From Hyphomonas oceanitis SCH89 (lineage in GTDB: Bacteria; Pseudomonadota; Alphaproteobacteria; Caulobacterales; Hyphomonadaceae), in assembly GCF_000685295.1 (NCBI RefSeq), contig NZ_ARYL01000007.1, positions 60,033 through 124,032 on the forward strand: a stretch of 64,000 nucleotides of DNA, read 5' to 3'. Of the stretch, positions 26,325 through 34,985 are shown one piece after another (position 1 is the first letter of the stretch; every line of letters begins with the position of its first letter). The notes under the pieces were generated by a model. It did not search any database, was not told where the DNA came from, and saw nothing but the letters and a program-made list of their open reading frames with translations. The translations under genes were made by a program, and so were the position numbers.

Positions 26325-27251
26325 ATGCGAATTCAGGTCTCATTGCTGGCTTTCGGTATCTGGCTAGGCGCTTGCGGCGCGCCCTCCGAGATTGTTCAGC
26401 CTGAAGCGCTGGAAAGTGATGTGTCAGCCGAGATATCTGTTCTTGGGCAGGTGGCCGCTAAAGACTTTGACTGCCCTTACTATGATGGGATTCAGCCTAT
26501 CGCTGCCGTGGCGCCGTCGTATATCATCATACTCGGCGAAGCGATGCACGGCACGAATGAGTCGCCGGAGGCGTTCTACGCGCTGGCGTGCCATCTCGCG
26601 GAGCGGGGGGAGCCGATCCGGATCGGCCTTGAGGCGCCGCACACGCAGAGTGCGGGACTGGAAACGTTCCTGAGCCATCCTGACGACACCAGTGTGTTGC
26701 GTGTAGGGGCCGACAACTCGTGGTCCTCGCATGATGGCAGGTCGTCGGAAGCGATGCTTCTGCTCCTGCAAAGACTGGCCGACCTTCGTGCGAAGGGCGT
26801 GGATGTGTCTGTCTTTGCTTTTGATTCCGACCCTCAAGAGACGATGGGCGCTGAAAACGTGAGTATTGCCCGGGATGCGGCGATGGCGCGGCACGTGAAT
26901 GACGCCGTCGAGGGATATGAAGGGGCGGTCCTCCTGCTGACCGGCGACTTCCACGCACGCAAGGAGGCGTTCAGTTTAGGCGAATATGACATCGTCCCGA
27001 TGGCGACGGGGATCACGGTGCGCCCGGTTCTCTCACTCAATATGCTGCATGCGGGTGGAACGGCCTGGATGATCGGGGAAGTCGACGGCGAGCCGTTCAA
27101 GGGCGTTATGACGCTTCAGAACCTGTTGCCGAGCGATGCGCTCGACAAGGCTTTCCGTCTGGAGCGGATTCGGCAGGGGTATGACGGCGTGTATTATACC
27201 GGGCCGATCACGGTGTCGCGTCCGGCCTTTCCGGACGCATCGGATCCCTGA
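26325..27251 (+). CDS. Erythromycin-esterase/ChaN-like lipoprotein
   Basis: 308-aa lipoprotein with the lipobox LGAC (Cys at about residue 17). The mature part resembles the EreA/ChaN-type fold. It has IIILGEAMHGTNESPEAFYA (Glu and His of the ExxHG motif typical of EreA relatives), IRIGLEAPHTQS and LLLTGDFHARKEAF. The family includes erythromycin esterases and haem- or metal-binding proteins; the substrate here is unknown. The ATG at 26325 is chosen because GAGAGG lies 4-9 bases upstream; a TTG at 26304 is less likely. It is flanked by terminators on both sides, so it is a single-gene unit. Confidence 0.65.
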   Translation: MRIQVSLLAFGIWLGACGAPSEIVQPEALESDVSAEISVLGQVAAKDFDCPYYDGIQPIAAVAPSYIIILGEAMHGTNESPEAFYALACHLAERGEPIRIGLEAPHTQSAGLETFLSHPDDTSVLRVGADNSWSSHDGRSSEAMLLLLQRLADLRAKGVDVSVFAFDSDPQETMGAENVSIARDAAMARHVNDAVEGYEGAVLLLTGDFHARKEAFSLGEYDIVPMATGITVRPVLSLNMLHAGGTAWMIGEVDGEPFKGVMTLQNLLPSDALDKAFRLERIRQGYDGVYYTGPITVSRPAFPDASDP

Positions 27252-27273
27252 GCGACAAGTAGCTCCTGCACCG

Positions 27274-27312
27274 AAAGCCGGACGGGCCGTTTGGCCCTCC
27301 GGTTTTTCTTTT
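27274..27312 (+). terminator. Terminator after the EreA-like gene
   Basis: GC-rich hairpin (AAGCCGGACGGGCC pairing with GGCCCTCCGGTTT, one bulge) followed by TTTTTCTTTTT, 23 bases past the stop codon. Confidence 0.85.
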
Positions 27313-27417
27313 TGTGGCGGGCGGAGGGAAGAAGGCCGCATCGCTTTATGAAGATGACACAGGAAAACACCGGGTCGCGAACCCTGTTTCCCTCCGCTTG
27401 CCGAGGCTTGTCGCCCC

Positions 27418-27450
27418 CATGACAGCTGCCTGGGAAAACCAGCTGTCATG
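27418..27450 (+). repeat. Perfect 11-bp inverted repeat
   Basis: CATGACAGCTG at 27418-27428 and CAGCTGTCATG at 27440-27450, separated by 11 bases (CCTGGGAAAAC). It has no T-run, so it is not a classical terminator. It may be an operator or an RNA hairpin. Confidence 0.85.
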
Positions 27451-27594
27451 ACAGGGACATCATGGCCCCGCCGGGCTTGCGGTCGGACAGGTTTTCGGGG
27501 ATCTGGCGGGGCAATTGGGGCCGGGCCGGGGAGACAGGCTGCGCTTTCCCCCGTTTCCGGCGCAAATCGCCTGCTGAATCGGGCATCTGGCCCC

Positions 27595-27623
27595 TTGATT
27601 CTCTGTTCCTGATCCGTCATAAG
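27595..27623 (+). promoter_or_regulatory. Possible rpmI-rplT promoter
   Basis: TTGATT (27595-27600), a 17-base spacer and CATAAG (27618-27623): four of six consensus bases in each box, about 95 bases before the rpmI start. Confidence 0.4.
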
Positions 27624-27720
27624 CCGCCTCTTCCGAGCGGTGCGGGCGAACGGCATGCCCCTCTGCTCATGAACGACCAAGGGCCGCCCAAGGGTGAGAG
27701 CTCATATAAGGAGACAAGAA

Positions 27721-27924
27721 ATGCCGAAGATGAAGACCAAGAAAGCCGCTGCAAAGCGGTTCAAGATCACCGCTACGGGCAAGCTGAAGCACGGTGTCGT
27801 GGGTAAACGCCACCGTCTGATGAGCCACAATGCCAAGTACATCCGCCAGAACCGGGGCACGAAAGTCGCTTCGAGTGCTGATGTCGCGCGCGTCATGAAG
27901 AAGTTCCTGCCGTACGGCCTGTAG
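27721..27924 (+). CDS. rpmI: 50S ribosomal protein L35
   Basis: 67-aa basic ribosomal protein of the large subunit. It has the canonical N-terminus MPKMKTKKAAAKRFKITATG and the GVVGKRHRLMSHNAKYIRQN block. The ATG at 27721 has AAGGAG upstream; the frame also opens at a TTG 27 bases earlier, which is not used by the family. It precedes rplT by 42 bases in the standard rpmI-rplT order. Confidence 0.98.
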   Translation: MPKMKTKKAAAKRFKITATGKLKHGVVGKRHRLMSHNAKYIRQNRGTKVASSADVARVMKKFLPYGL

Positions 27925-27966
27925 GCTTTTCCCGTTTTTCCCCCGATCTTGACTTAGGAGGCCACC

Positions 27967-28329
27967 ATGCCCCGTTCACGTAACAAAGTGCCAGCGCACG
28001 CTCGCCACAAGAAAATCATCAAGCAGGCCAAAGGCTTCCGCAACCGTTCGAAGAACACGTTCTCGAACGCGAACGCAGCTGTCTGGAAAGCCGGCCAGTA
28101 CGCCTATGTCGGCCGCAAGGTCAAAAAGCGTACGTTCCGCTCGCTCTGGATCCAGCGCATCAACGCCGCTGTCCGCATCCATGACGACGAACTCACCTAT
28201 AGCCGCTTCATCGACGGCCTGACCAAGGCCGGCATCGAAGTCGACCGTAAAGTCATGTCCGACATCGCAATCCGCGAGCCGGAAGCGTTTGCTGCACTGG
28301 TCAAGCAGGCGAAAGCCGCGCTCGCCTAG
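27967..28329 (+). CDS. rplT: 50S ribosomal protein L20
   Basis: 120-aa ribosomal protein that binds 23S rRNA early in large-subunit assembly and, in other bacteria, represses its own operon. It has the basic N-terminal helix [19 protein letters not shown] and the globular domain [27 protein letters not shown] lies before the ATG. A strong terminator follows. Confidence 0.98.
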   Translation: MPRSRNKVPAHARHKKIIKQAKGFRNRSKNTFSNANAAVWKAGQYAYVGRKVKKRTFRSLWIQRINAAVRIHDDELTYSRFIDGLTKAGIEVDRKVMSDIAIREPEAFAALVKQAKAALA

Positions 28330-28359
28330 GCTGCACACACCGTTGCTGCAATACAGGAG

Positions 28360-28390
28360 AGCCCGGCCCGCAAAGCCGGGCTTTTCCTTT
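28360..28390 (+). terminator. Terminator after rplT
   Basis: 8-bp GC stem AGCCCGGC / GCCGGGCT with a 7-base loop and the tail TTTTCCTTT, 30 bases past the stop codon. Confidence 0.88.
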
Positions 28391-28454
28391 GGGCGTTTGC
28401 ATGTTGACCCGAAGCGACTAGAAAGCGCGCTGAATCGCAAGAGAGGCTGAAACC

Positions 28455-29531
28455 TTGTCTGATATCAAAACGATAGAGAAAGAGGCACTTGCGGCGATTG
28501 CCGCGGCGACGAGCCTCGATGCGCTGGACGCCGTGCGCGTGGCCGAACTGGGCAAGAAGGGCCGCGTCTCCGGCCTGATGGGCGCGCTGGGCAAGATGAC
28601 GCCCGAAGAGCGCAAGGAAAACGGACCGAAGCTGAACGCGCTGAAAGTGACGGTGGATGACGCCGTTCGTGCTCGCAAGGCGGCGCTGGAAGGCGAGGCG
28701 CTTGAAGCGCAGCTCGCGACCGAGAAGGTCGACCTGACGCTGCCCCCTGCGCCCGGCCCGCGCGCAGGCACGCTGCACCCCGTGATGCAGGTGTTCGAGG
28801 AGATCGCGGCGATCTTCGGCGACATGGGCTTCACCGTGGCAGAAGGCCCGGACATTGAAGACGACTGGCACAATTTCACCGCGCTGAACTTTCCCGAAGG
28901 CCACCCGGCGCGCGAGACGCATGACACCTTCTTCCTCGACGCGCCCGAAGGCGGCACGCCGAAAGTGCTGCGCACGCATACGAGCCCTGTGCAGATCCGC
29001 ACCATGATGAGCGAGAAGCCGCCGATCCGGATTCTCGTGCCGGGCCGCGTTTACCGCAATGACTGGGATGCGACGCACACGCCGATGTTCCACCAGGTCG
29101 AAGGCCTCGTGATCGAGGAGGGCATTCATATGGGCCACCTCAAGGGCTGTCTGATCGATTTCGTGAAGGCCTTCTTTGAAGTGGACAATGTCGTGTCGCG
29201 CTTCCGCCCGCACTTCTTCCCGTTCACCGAGCCCTCGGCCGAGATGGACGTGCAATGCCTGCGCGAAGGCGGCACGGTTGAAGTGGGCAAGGGCACTGAC
29301 TGGCTGGAAGTGCTGGGCTGCGGCATGGTGCATCCGAATGTGCTGCGCAATTGCGGACTGGACCCGGCGACGCATCAGGGCTTTGCCTTCGGCATGGGCG
29401 TTGATCGCCTCGCCATGCTGAAATACGGCATGCCGGACCTGCGACCTTACTTTGAGGCCGACCCGCAATGGACGCGCCATTACGGCTTTGCGCCGTGGAC
29501 GACACCGTCTGTGAGTGGGGGGCTGTCTTGA
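28455..29531 (+). CDS. pheS: Phenylalanine--tRNA ligase alpha subunit
   Basis: 358-aa catalytic subunit of the class II PheRS tetramer. The N-terminal coiled coil (about 1-90) is followed by the catalytic core: motif 1 around [19 protein letters not shown], motif 2 [19 protein letters not shown] (about 197-215) and motif 3 [17 protein letters not shown] (about 309-325). The start is a TTG at 28455 behind GAGAGG; no ATG is nearby. The stop codon overlaps the start of an ASCH-domain gene that separates it from pheT. Confidence 0.96.
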   Translation: MSDIKTIEKEALAAIAAATSLDALDAVRVAELGKKGRVSGLMGALGKMTPEERKENGPKLNALKVTVDDAVRARKAALEGEALEAQLATEKVDLTLPPAPGPRAGTLHPVMQVFEEIAAIFGDMGFTVAEGPDIEDDWHNFTALNFPEGHPARETHDTFFLDAPEGGTPKVLRTHTSPVQIRTMMSEKPPIRILVPGRVYRNDWDATHTPMFHQVEGLVIEEGIHMGHLKGCLIDFVKAFFEVDNVVSRFRPHFFPFTEPSAEMDVQCLREGGTVEVGKGTDWLEVLGCGMVHPNVLRNCGLDPATHQGFAFGMGVDRLAMLKYGMPDLRPYFEADPQWTRHYGFAPWTTPSVSGGLS

Positions 29532-30007
29532 CGGGCGAAGTGGATTGGAGCGGGCTGACGCAGTTCCGCTTTGGCGACAGTCCAGAGCTGGCTGACCGGC
29601 TTGCGTCCCTGGTGATTGTCGGCGTTAAAACGGCGACGTGCTCGGCAGCGTCTCATGGGCTGGAAACGTCTGAGGGCGAACAGCAGGTCGTGCTGTCGGG
29701 CGAGGGTCAGCCTGTCGGCATTATCCAGACATTAAGCCTCGACGTCCTGCCATTCGAGCAGGTTACGCCTGAACAGGCTGCACTGGAAGGTGAAGGTGAT
29801 CTCAGCCATGCCTACTGGTATGACGCGCACAAGGCTTACTTCGAGCGCGAGGGCACCTATACGCCGGACATGGCGGTCATTTTCGAAACATTCCGTCTCG
29901 TCGATACGCTGGATGCATCCTTTGCAGCACGCGCAGGCGAACATTTGAAGGCCGAACGCGCGGAAGCGCGGGCTGCCGGGTATACAGCTGCTGGAGCAGT
30001 TTCATGA
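29528..30007 (+). CDS. ASCH-domain protein between pheS and pheT
   Basis: 159-aa protein with an ASCH domain (ASC-1 homology, a PUA-like fold predicted to bind RNA). It has [26 protein letters not shown] at about 13-38, [20 protein letters not shown] and the closing [10 protein letters not shown]. The TTG at 29528 overlaps the pheS stop (TTGA) behind a GGGGGG sequence, and the stop overlaps the pheT ATG by 4 bases. It is therefore locked into the pheST transcript and coupled in translation. Some ASCH proteins act on modified nucleosides or RNA; the role here is unknown. The longer frame from 29468 would overlap pheS and is not preferred. Confidence 0.82.
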   Translation: MTGEVDWSGLTQFRFGDSPELADRLASLVIVGVKTATCSAASHGLETSEGEQQVVLSGEGQPVGIIQTLSLDVLPFEQVTPEQAALEGEGDLSHAYWYDAHKAYFEREGTYTPDMAVIFETFRLVDTLDASFAARAGEHLKAERAEARAAGYTAAGAVS

Positions 30008-32397
30008 AGTTCACCCTTTCCTGGCTGACCGATCACCTGGCGACAAAGGCCGGGCTCGACGAGATTCTGGCACTGATGCTGAAGGCGGGGCTGGAGGTCG
30101 AGGAGGTTGTCGATCCGGCAGCGAAGCTCGCGCCGTTCACCGTGTGCAAGGTGATCGAGGCGGCGCCGCATCCGGATGCCGACAAGCTGCGCGTGTGTCA
30201 GGTGGAAACCGTTGACGGGATGAAGCAGATCGTGTGCGGAGCGCCGAATGCGCGGGCCGGCATGACAGCGATCTATGCGCCGCTGGGCGCCTATATTCCG
30301 GGGCTGGAATTTGCGCTCGACAAGAAGCCGCGCGCCATTCGCGGCGTCGAGAGCCAGGGCATGATGTGCTCGACCAAGGAACTGGAAGCGGGCGAGGACC
30401 ATGACGGCATTGCCGACCTAGACGAGTCGATCCCGATGGGCACGCCAGCGGCAAAGGCCCTCGGCCTGACAGACCCGGTGATTGATTTCGAAGTGACGCC
30501 GAACCGACCGGACTGGCTGGGCGTGCAGGGCATTGCGCGCGACCTCGCAGCGGCAGGAGCCGGGCGGTTCATCCGCACCGATGTGAAGAAGGTTGCGGGC
30601 AGTTTCGATTGCCCGGTGGAGATCAAGCTGGAAGCGCCGGAAGCCTGCCCGATGTTTGCGGGCGCACTGGTGCGCGGCGTGACGAATGGTCCGTCGCCGG
30701 ACTGGATGCAGGCGCGGCTGAAGGCCGTGGGCATCCAGCCGAAATCGCTGCTGGTGGACGTGACCAATTACATCTCGCTGGACCAGGCGCGGCCGCTGCA
30801 CGTCTATGATGCGGCCAAGCTGCGCAGCACGATTGTGGCGCGGCGCGGCAAGGATGGCGAAACGCTCGATGCGCTGGACGGCAAGACCTACAAGGTGACG
30901 CCGGACATGTGCGTGATTGCCGATGCAAGCGGCGTGATCGGCCTTGGCGGCGTGATGGGCGGTGCCTCGACGGCGGTATCGGCAGAGACGACGGACGTGT
31001 TCATCGAGAGCGCGTGGTTTGATCCGCTGACGACGGCGCGCACGGGCCGCGCGACGGCCATTCATTCCGATGCGCGCTACCGGTATGAGCGGGGCGTTGA
31101 TCCGCAGAGCTGTGTCGACGGGCTGAATATGGCGCTGGCGCTGATCCTTGAGCATGGCGGCGGCACGGCCTCGAAAGCCAACGTGGCCGGATCGATTGAT
31201 GCGCGCATCAAAAAGGTGACGTTCTATCCGGCGGATGTTGAGCGCCTGACGGGGCTTGTGGTGAAGCTGCCGGAGATGCGCCGTATCCTGAAGGACCTTG
31301 AGTTCGATATCGAGGATGCGGGCGATGCCTGGTATCTGCTACCGCCGAGCCACCGGTTCGACATGGAGCAGTCGGCTGACATCGTGGAAGAGATTGCCCG
31401 GCTGATCGGCTATGACTCGCTGCCGGTGACCTCGCTGCCGGAACCGGCGGGTGGTCGCCGCGCGATCACGACGCCGATCCAGGAGCGCGTGCGCGTGTCG
31501 CGCCGTGTGTTGGCGGCGCGCGGATTCCTTGAGGCGGTGACGTGGAGCTTCATGGCGAAGGATGATGCTGCGCTGTTTGCCAAGCATGATCCGGCGCTGG
31601 CGGTGGCGAACCCTGTCGCGAGCGAACTCAATTACATGCGCCCGTCGATCATCGGGAACCTTGCTGTCGCTGCGCAGAAGGCGGCCAATCATGGCGAGCC
31701 GGGCGCGCGCCTGTTCGAAGTCGGCCCGATCTATCTGGGTGATGGTCCGAAGGACCAGCGCACAGTGGCAGCCGGTATTGTTCGGCCAGCTGTGCAGCGT
31801 CACTGGCAGGGCAAGCCCCCGGCTTATGATTCCTTTGCGGCCAAGGCGGACCTGTTCGCGATTCTCGAGGCGCTTGGCCAGCCGGGTGAGCGTTTCCAGG
31901 TGGGCGTGCCGACGCAGCCGAACTGGCATCCGGGGCAGGCGGCCTGCCTGAAGCTGGGGCCGAAGGTGACGGTTGGCCATTTCGGCGCGGTGCATCCGGG
32001 CGTGCTGAAGGCGCTGGGCGTGGACGGGCCGATGTTCGGGTTTGAGCTGAACCTCAATGCGCTGCCGCAGATGAAGGTGAAGTCGACCAAGACCAAGCCC
32101 GTGCTGCAACGCGCTGACCTGACGCCGATCCGCCGCGACTTTGCTTTCCTTGTCGATGACGCCGTTCCGGCCGCCGATCTCGTGAAGCACGCGACCGGCG
32201 CCGACAAGCAGCTGATCGTTTCGGCCGATGTGTTCGACATCTATCAGGGCACGGGCGTGCCCGAGGGAAAGAAGTCTGTCGCCTTCGAGGTGACGATCCA
32301 GCCGCGCGAGAAGATGACGGACGAAGACATCCAGGGCCTGATGGACAAGGTTGTCGCCTCTGTCGCCAAAGGCGCGGGGGGCGTGCTAAGAGGCTAA
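30004..32397 (+). CDS. pheT: Phenylalanine--tRNA ligase beta subunit
   Basis: 797-aa beta subunit of PheRS. It has an N-terminal tRNA-binding OB domain (FTVCKVIEAAPHPDADKLRV, about 41-60) and a B3/B4 editing domain (about 210-370, with GLGGVMGG). A B5 domain (about 400-470, HRFDMEQSADIVEEIARLIG) and a C-terminal anticodon-binding FDX domain (about 700-795, TPIRRDFAFLVDDAVP) complete it. Full family length. Its ATG overlaps the ASCH gene stop codon. Confidence 0.97.
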   Translation: MKFTLSWLTDHLATKAGLDEILALMLKAGLEVEEVVDPAAKLAPFTVCKVIEAAPHPDADKLRVCQVETVDGMKQIVCGAPNARAGMTAIYAPLGAYIPGLEFALDKKPRAIRGVESQGMMCSTKELEAGEDHDGIADLDESIPMGTPAAKALGLTDPVIDFEVTPNRPDWLGVQGIARDLAAAGAGRFIRTDVKKVAGSFDCPVEIKLEAPEACPMFAGALVRGVTNGPSPDWMQARLKAVGIQPKSLLVDVTNYISLDQARPLHVYDAAKLRSTIVARRGKDGETLDALDGKTYKVTPDMCVIADASGVIGLGGVMGGASTAVSAETTDVFIESAWFDPLTTARTGRATAIHSDARYRYERGVDPQSCVDGLNMALALILEHGGGTASKANVAGSIDARIKKVTFYPADVERLTGLVVKLPEMRRILKDLEFDIEDAGDAWYLLPPSHRFDMEQSADIVEEIARLIGYDSLPVTSLPEPAGGRRAITTPIQERVRVSRRVLAARGFLEAVTWSFMAKDDAALFAKHDPALAVANPVASELNYMRPSIIGNLAVAAQKAANHGEPGARLFEVGPIYLGDGPKDQRTVAAGIVRPAVQRHWQGKPPAYDSFAAKADLFAILEALGQPGERFQVGVPTQPNWHPGQAACLKLGPKVTVGHFGAVHPGVLKALGVDGPMFGFELNLNALPQMKVKSTKTKPVLQRADLTPIRRDFAFLVDDAVPAADLVKHATGADKQLIVSADVFDIYQGTGVPEGKKSVAFEVTIQPREKMTDEDIQGLMDKVVASVAKGAGGVLRG

Positions 32398-32430
32398 TCA
32401 GACTGCATTTACGGGAAGGGGACCCTGTCG

Positions 32431-33285
32431 ATGGTAGTGCATCAGATTGCTGTTCAGCAGGGCTTTCGCCACAAGCTCTATATGGAGCTTGTGCCGGAGG
32501 CGCGCGAACATGGCATTTCGCGTGTAAACTGGCTGATCATCGCAATTGTGCTGCTGAGCTTTCTGACGCTGGCGCTTGAGACCGAACCGACCCTGACCGC
32601 GCAGCCTGAATGGCGAGCGGCTTTCCATGCATTCAACGTGTTTGTCGTGACCGTGTTTGCCGTGGAATATGTGGTGCGCGTCTATATCCATGGCCTGAAA
32701 GAGGAATATTCCGGCTTCGCCGGGCATCTGCGTTACATGACGCGGTTCTATTCCATCGCGGACTTGCTGGCCTTCCTGCCGGAATTGATCGTGATGATCC
32801 TTGGTGGCGGCGTGCCGCTGGTGGCGCTGCGGGTATTCCGGCTGTTCCGGCTGATCAAGCTGGCGCGGTTCGTACCGGCATTTGACGTGCTGGGCGCGGC
32901 GGTGCGGCGGGCGGGGTCGCAACTCCTGACGACGCTCGCGATGGCACTGGCGCTGGTCTATGTCTCGGCAGTGGCGCTCTATTTCATTGAAGGTGTGGGC
33001 GGCAAGCAGCAGGAGACGTTCCAGTCGATCCCGCGGGCGATCTGGTGGGCCATCGCGACGCTGACGACCGTAGGCTATGGCGATGTGTACCCGGTGACGC
33101 CGCTGGGGCGGGCCTTTGCCTCGGTGATTGCGTTGGCGGGGATTGGTGTGGTGGCGCTGCCTGCAGGTGTGTTCGCGAGTGCGTTTTCCGACGAGTTGCG
33201 CGAGCGGGAACTTGCAAAACTGGAGCACAGGGTTGAGGTAGCGGAAGAAGCGGCCGGGATCACGCCTGATCCCGAAGATCGCTGA
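32431..33285 (+). CDS. Voltage-gated-type potassium channel
   Basis: 284-aa six-helix ion channel. S1-S4 lie in residues about 33-150, with an arginine-rich S4 (LRVFRLFRLIKLARF, about 133-147). S5, the pore loop with selectivity filter TVGYGD (213-218) and S6 follow, then a short C-terminal coiled coil rich in Glu/Arg. The filter indicates K+ selectivity, and the spaced arginines suggest voltage sensing. It sits 33 bases after pheT and 29 bases before dapB on the same strand, probably in one transcript, with no obvious functional link. Confidence 0.9.
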   Translation: MVVHQIAVQQGFRHKLYMELVPEAREHGISRVNWLIIAIVLLSFLTLALETEPTLTAQPEWRAAFHAFNVFVVTVFAVEYVVRVYIHGLKEEYSGFAGHLRYMTRFYSIADLLAFLPELIVMILGGGVPLVALRVFRLFRLIKLARFVPAFDVLGAAVRRAGSQLLTTLAMALALVYVSAVALYFIEGVGGKQQETFQSIPRAIWWAIATLTTVGYGDVYPVTPLGRAFASVIALAGIGVVALPAGVFASAFSDELRERELAKLEHRVEVAEEAAGITPDPEDR

Positions 33286-33314
33286 CACGACAAGAGACTG
33301 CCGGAAGGACCGCA

Positions 33315-34148
33315 ATGACCGATACTGAAGCCCGCGCCCCGTTCAGCGTTGCCATAGCTGGCGTGGCCGGCCGTATGGGTCGCCAACTTGTGGCCGCCGC
33401 GCTCGATGAGGGCCTTGTCGTGGCCGGTGGCACCGAGGCGCCGGGCAAGGGGCCGTTTGATCGCGACATTGGCGAACTGGCCGGGCGGCAGGCGCTGGGC
33501 GTTCGCCCGGTGACCGACCCTGTGGCCGCAGCGGCGAATGCCGATGTCTGGATCGATTTCACGCGGCCGGAAGCGACGCTGGCGGCGCTGAATGCGCTGA
33601 AGCATACGCGGGTCAGCGGTGTCGTGATCGGCACGACGGGCATGAGCGCCGCAGAAGAGAAAGAGGTGGCACGGGCTGCCGAGCATCTCGCCGTGGTCAA
33701 GGCAGGCAATTTCTCGGTGGGAATCAACCTGCTGCAGGCGCTGACGCGGATGGCGGCGAGCCGGCTCGGCGAGGGCTGGGATATCGAAATTCTCGAAACA
33801 CACCACCGCCGCAAGGTGGATGCGCCCTCCGGCACGGCGCTGATGCTGGGCGAGGCTGCCGCCGAGGGGCGTGGCAGCATATTGGATGACCTCCGCGCGT
33901 CGCCCTATGACGGGCCGGACAGCGCTCGCGTGGCGGGGCAGATCGGTTTTTCGGTGCGCCGGATGGGCGATGTGATCGGCGAGCATTCGGTCAGCATTGG
34001 CTCGGACAGGGAAATCCTGACGCTGAGCCACCAGGCGCTGGACCGCGCGGTGTTTGCGCATGGCGCACTACAGGCGGCGGCTTGGGTTAACGGCCGGGCG
34101 CCTGGTCTTTACGGCATGGATGACGTGCTGGGGCTTTCGGGCAACTGA
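33315..34148 (+). CDS. dapB: 4-hydroxy-tetrahydrodipicolinate reductase
   Basis: 277-aa NAD(P)H-dependent reductase of the diaminopimelate/lysine pathway. The N-terminal Rossmann motif IAGVAGRMGRQLV (about 13-25), GTTGMS at about 114, and the catalytic loop ETHHRRKVDAPSGTA (about 160-175, active-site His and Lys) are intact. It supplies meso-diaminopimelate for peptidoglycan. It follows the K+ channel gene. Confidence 0.96.
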   Translation: MTDTEARAPFSVAIAGVAGRMGRQLVAAALDEGLVVAGGTEAPGKGPFDRDIGELAGRQALGVRPVTDPVAAAANADVWIDFTRPEATLAALNALKHTRVSGVVIGTTGMSAAEEKEVARAAEHLAVVKAGNFSVGINLLQALTRMAASRLGEGWDIEILETHHRRKVDAPSGTALMLGEAAAEGRGSILDDLRASPYDGPDSARVAGQIGFSVRRMGDVIGEHSVSIGSDREILTLSHQALDRAVFAHGALQAAAWVNGRAPGLYGMDDVLGLSGN

Positions 34149-34247
34149 GCCGGACTGCCTGATTGTAACAGCTGAATCAGGGTTGACGCAAAACTGTTGC
34201 GTGGCAGCATGACATGTTCGTTAGGAACGGATGTGGAAGGTATCGGC

Positions 34248-34652
34248 ATGATCGGCATTGTTGTCGTCAGCCATGGAAAGCTCGCGCGGGAACTCGTTGC
34301 GGCCACAGAACATGTGGTGGGCGAGCAGCCTTGCTTTCGTTCGATTTCCATTGAGGTGGAGGACGATATCGAGGCGCGGCGTGACCAGATCCGCGAAACG
34401 GCCAAGTCCTGCGACAGCGGGCGCGGCGTCATCATCCTGACTGACATGTTCGGCGGTACGCCGTCCAATCTCGCCATGTCGATCATGAGCGCGGGAAATA
34501 TCGAGGTCCTGTCCGGCGTTAACCTGCCAATGCTGATCAAGCTGGCCGAAGTGCGCGAGACGCTTTCGTTGCCGGAAGCCTCCAAGGTGGCGGCCGAAGC
34601 GGGCCGCAAATATATCAGTATCGCCTCTGAACTGCTGGCGAAGACCAGCTAG
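34248..34652 (+). CDS. PTS EIIA component, mannose family
   Basis: 134-aa cytoplasmic phosphotransfer protein. The phospho-acceptor histidine is His9 in GIVVVSHGKLARELV, and the TDMFGGTPSN loop (about 65-75) is characteristic of the EIIA-Man fold. No EIIB, EIIC or EIID genes are near, so it is likely a regulatory PTS component as found in many alphaproteobacteria. The ATG at 34248 begins the domain; the longer frame from 34197 adds non-conserved residues. Its stop codon overlaps the HPr start by one base. Confidence 0.9.
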   Translation: MIGIVVVSHGKLARELVAATEHVVGEQPCFRSISIEVEDDIEARRDQIRETAKSCDSGRGVIILTDMFGGTPSNLAMSIMSAGNIEVLSGVNLPMLIKLAEVRETLSLPEASKVAAEAGRKYISIASELLAKTS

Positions 34653-34957
34653 TGCAGCCCGCCACCACATCTGCCAGCCAGCGCGTCATGATCGTGAACC
34701 GCAAGGGGCTTCATGCCAGGGCATCTGCGCGCCTGTCGCGGCTGGCCGGTGAGTTCGACGCGAATGTTGTGGTGCATCACGAGAACCAGAGCGCCGATGC
34801 GCGCTCGATCATGGACCTGTTGATGCTGGTGGCGCACATGGGCTGTGAAGTGGAGCTGACGGCCGAGGGCGCGGAGGCGGCGGAAGCTGTAACGGCACTG
34901 GCTGCCCTGATTGCTGAAGGCTTTGGCGAGCAGGGCCCGGACGACGTTGTCTGCTGA
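34652..34957 (+). CDS. Phosphocarrier protein HPr
   Basis: 101-aa HPr with the active-site histidine in NRKGLHARASARL (His21) and the regulatory serine region ADARSIMDLLMLVA (Ser52, equivalent to Ser46). It accepts phosphate from enzyme I and passes it to EIIA. The start is a GTG that overlaps the EIIA stop codon (TAGTG), which means coupled translation. Neither hprK nor ptsI is adjacent in this window. Confidence 0.92.
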   Translation: MQPATTSASQRVMIVNRKGLHARASARLSRLAGEFDANVVVHHENQSADARSIMDLLMLVAHMGCEVELTAEGAEAAEAVTALAALIAEGFGEQGPDDVVC

Positions 34958-34985
34958 AGCCCTTTAGCGGCGGGCAAAGCGCCGG

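Larger units (their letters stand above)
27313..27720 (+). other. Long rpmI leader region without a gene
   Basis: About 400 bases without a convincing coding sequence. It holds a perfect 11-bp inverted repeat at 27418-27450, a possible promoter at 27595-27623 and the rpmI ribosome-binding site AAGGAG. L35/L20 transcripts are often feedback-controlled by L20 through a structured leader, but I cannot identify an L20-binding fold by eye. Confidence 0.6.

Noticed and set aside
28391..28454. Possible phenylalanine-rich leader peptide before pheS
   Set aside because: No short frame with Phe codons and no terminator after it; only the rplT terminator is present.
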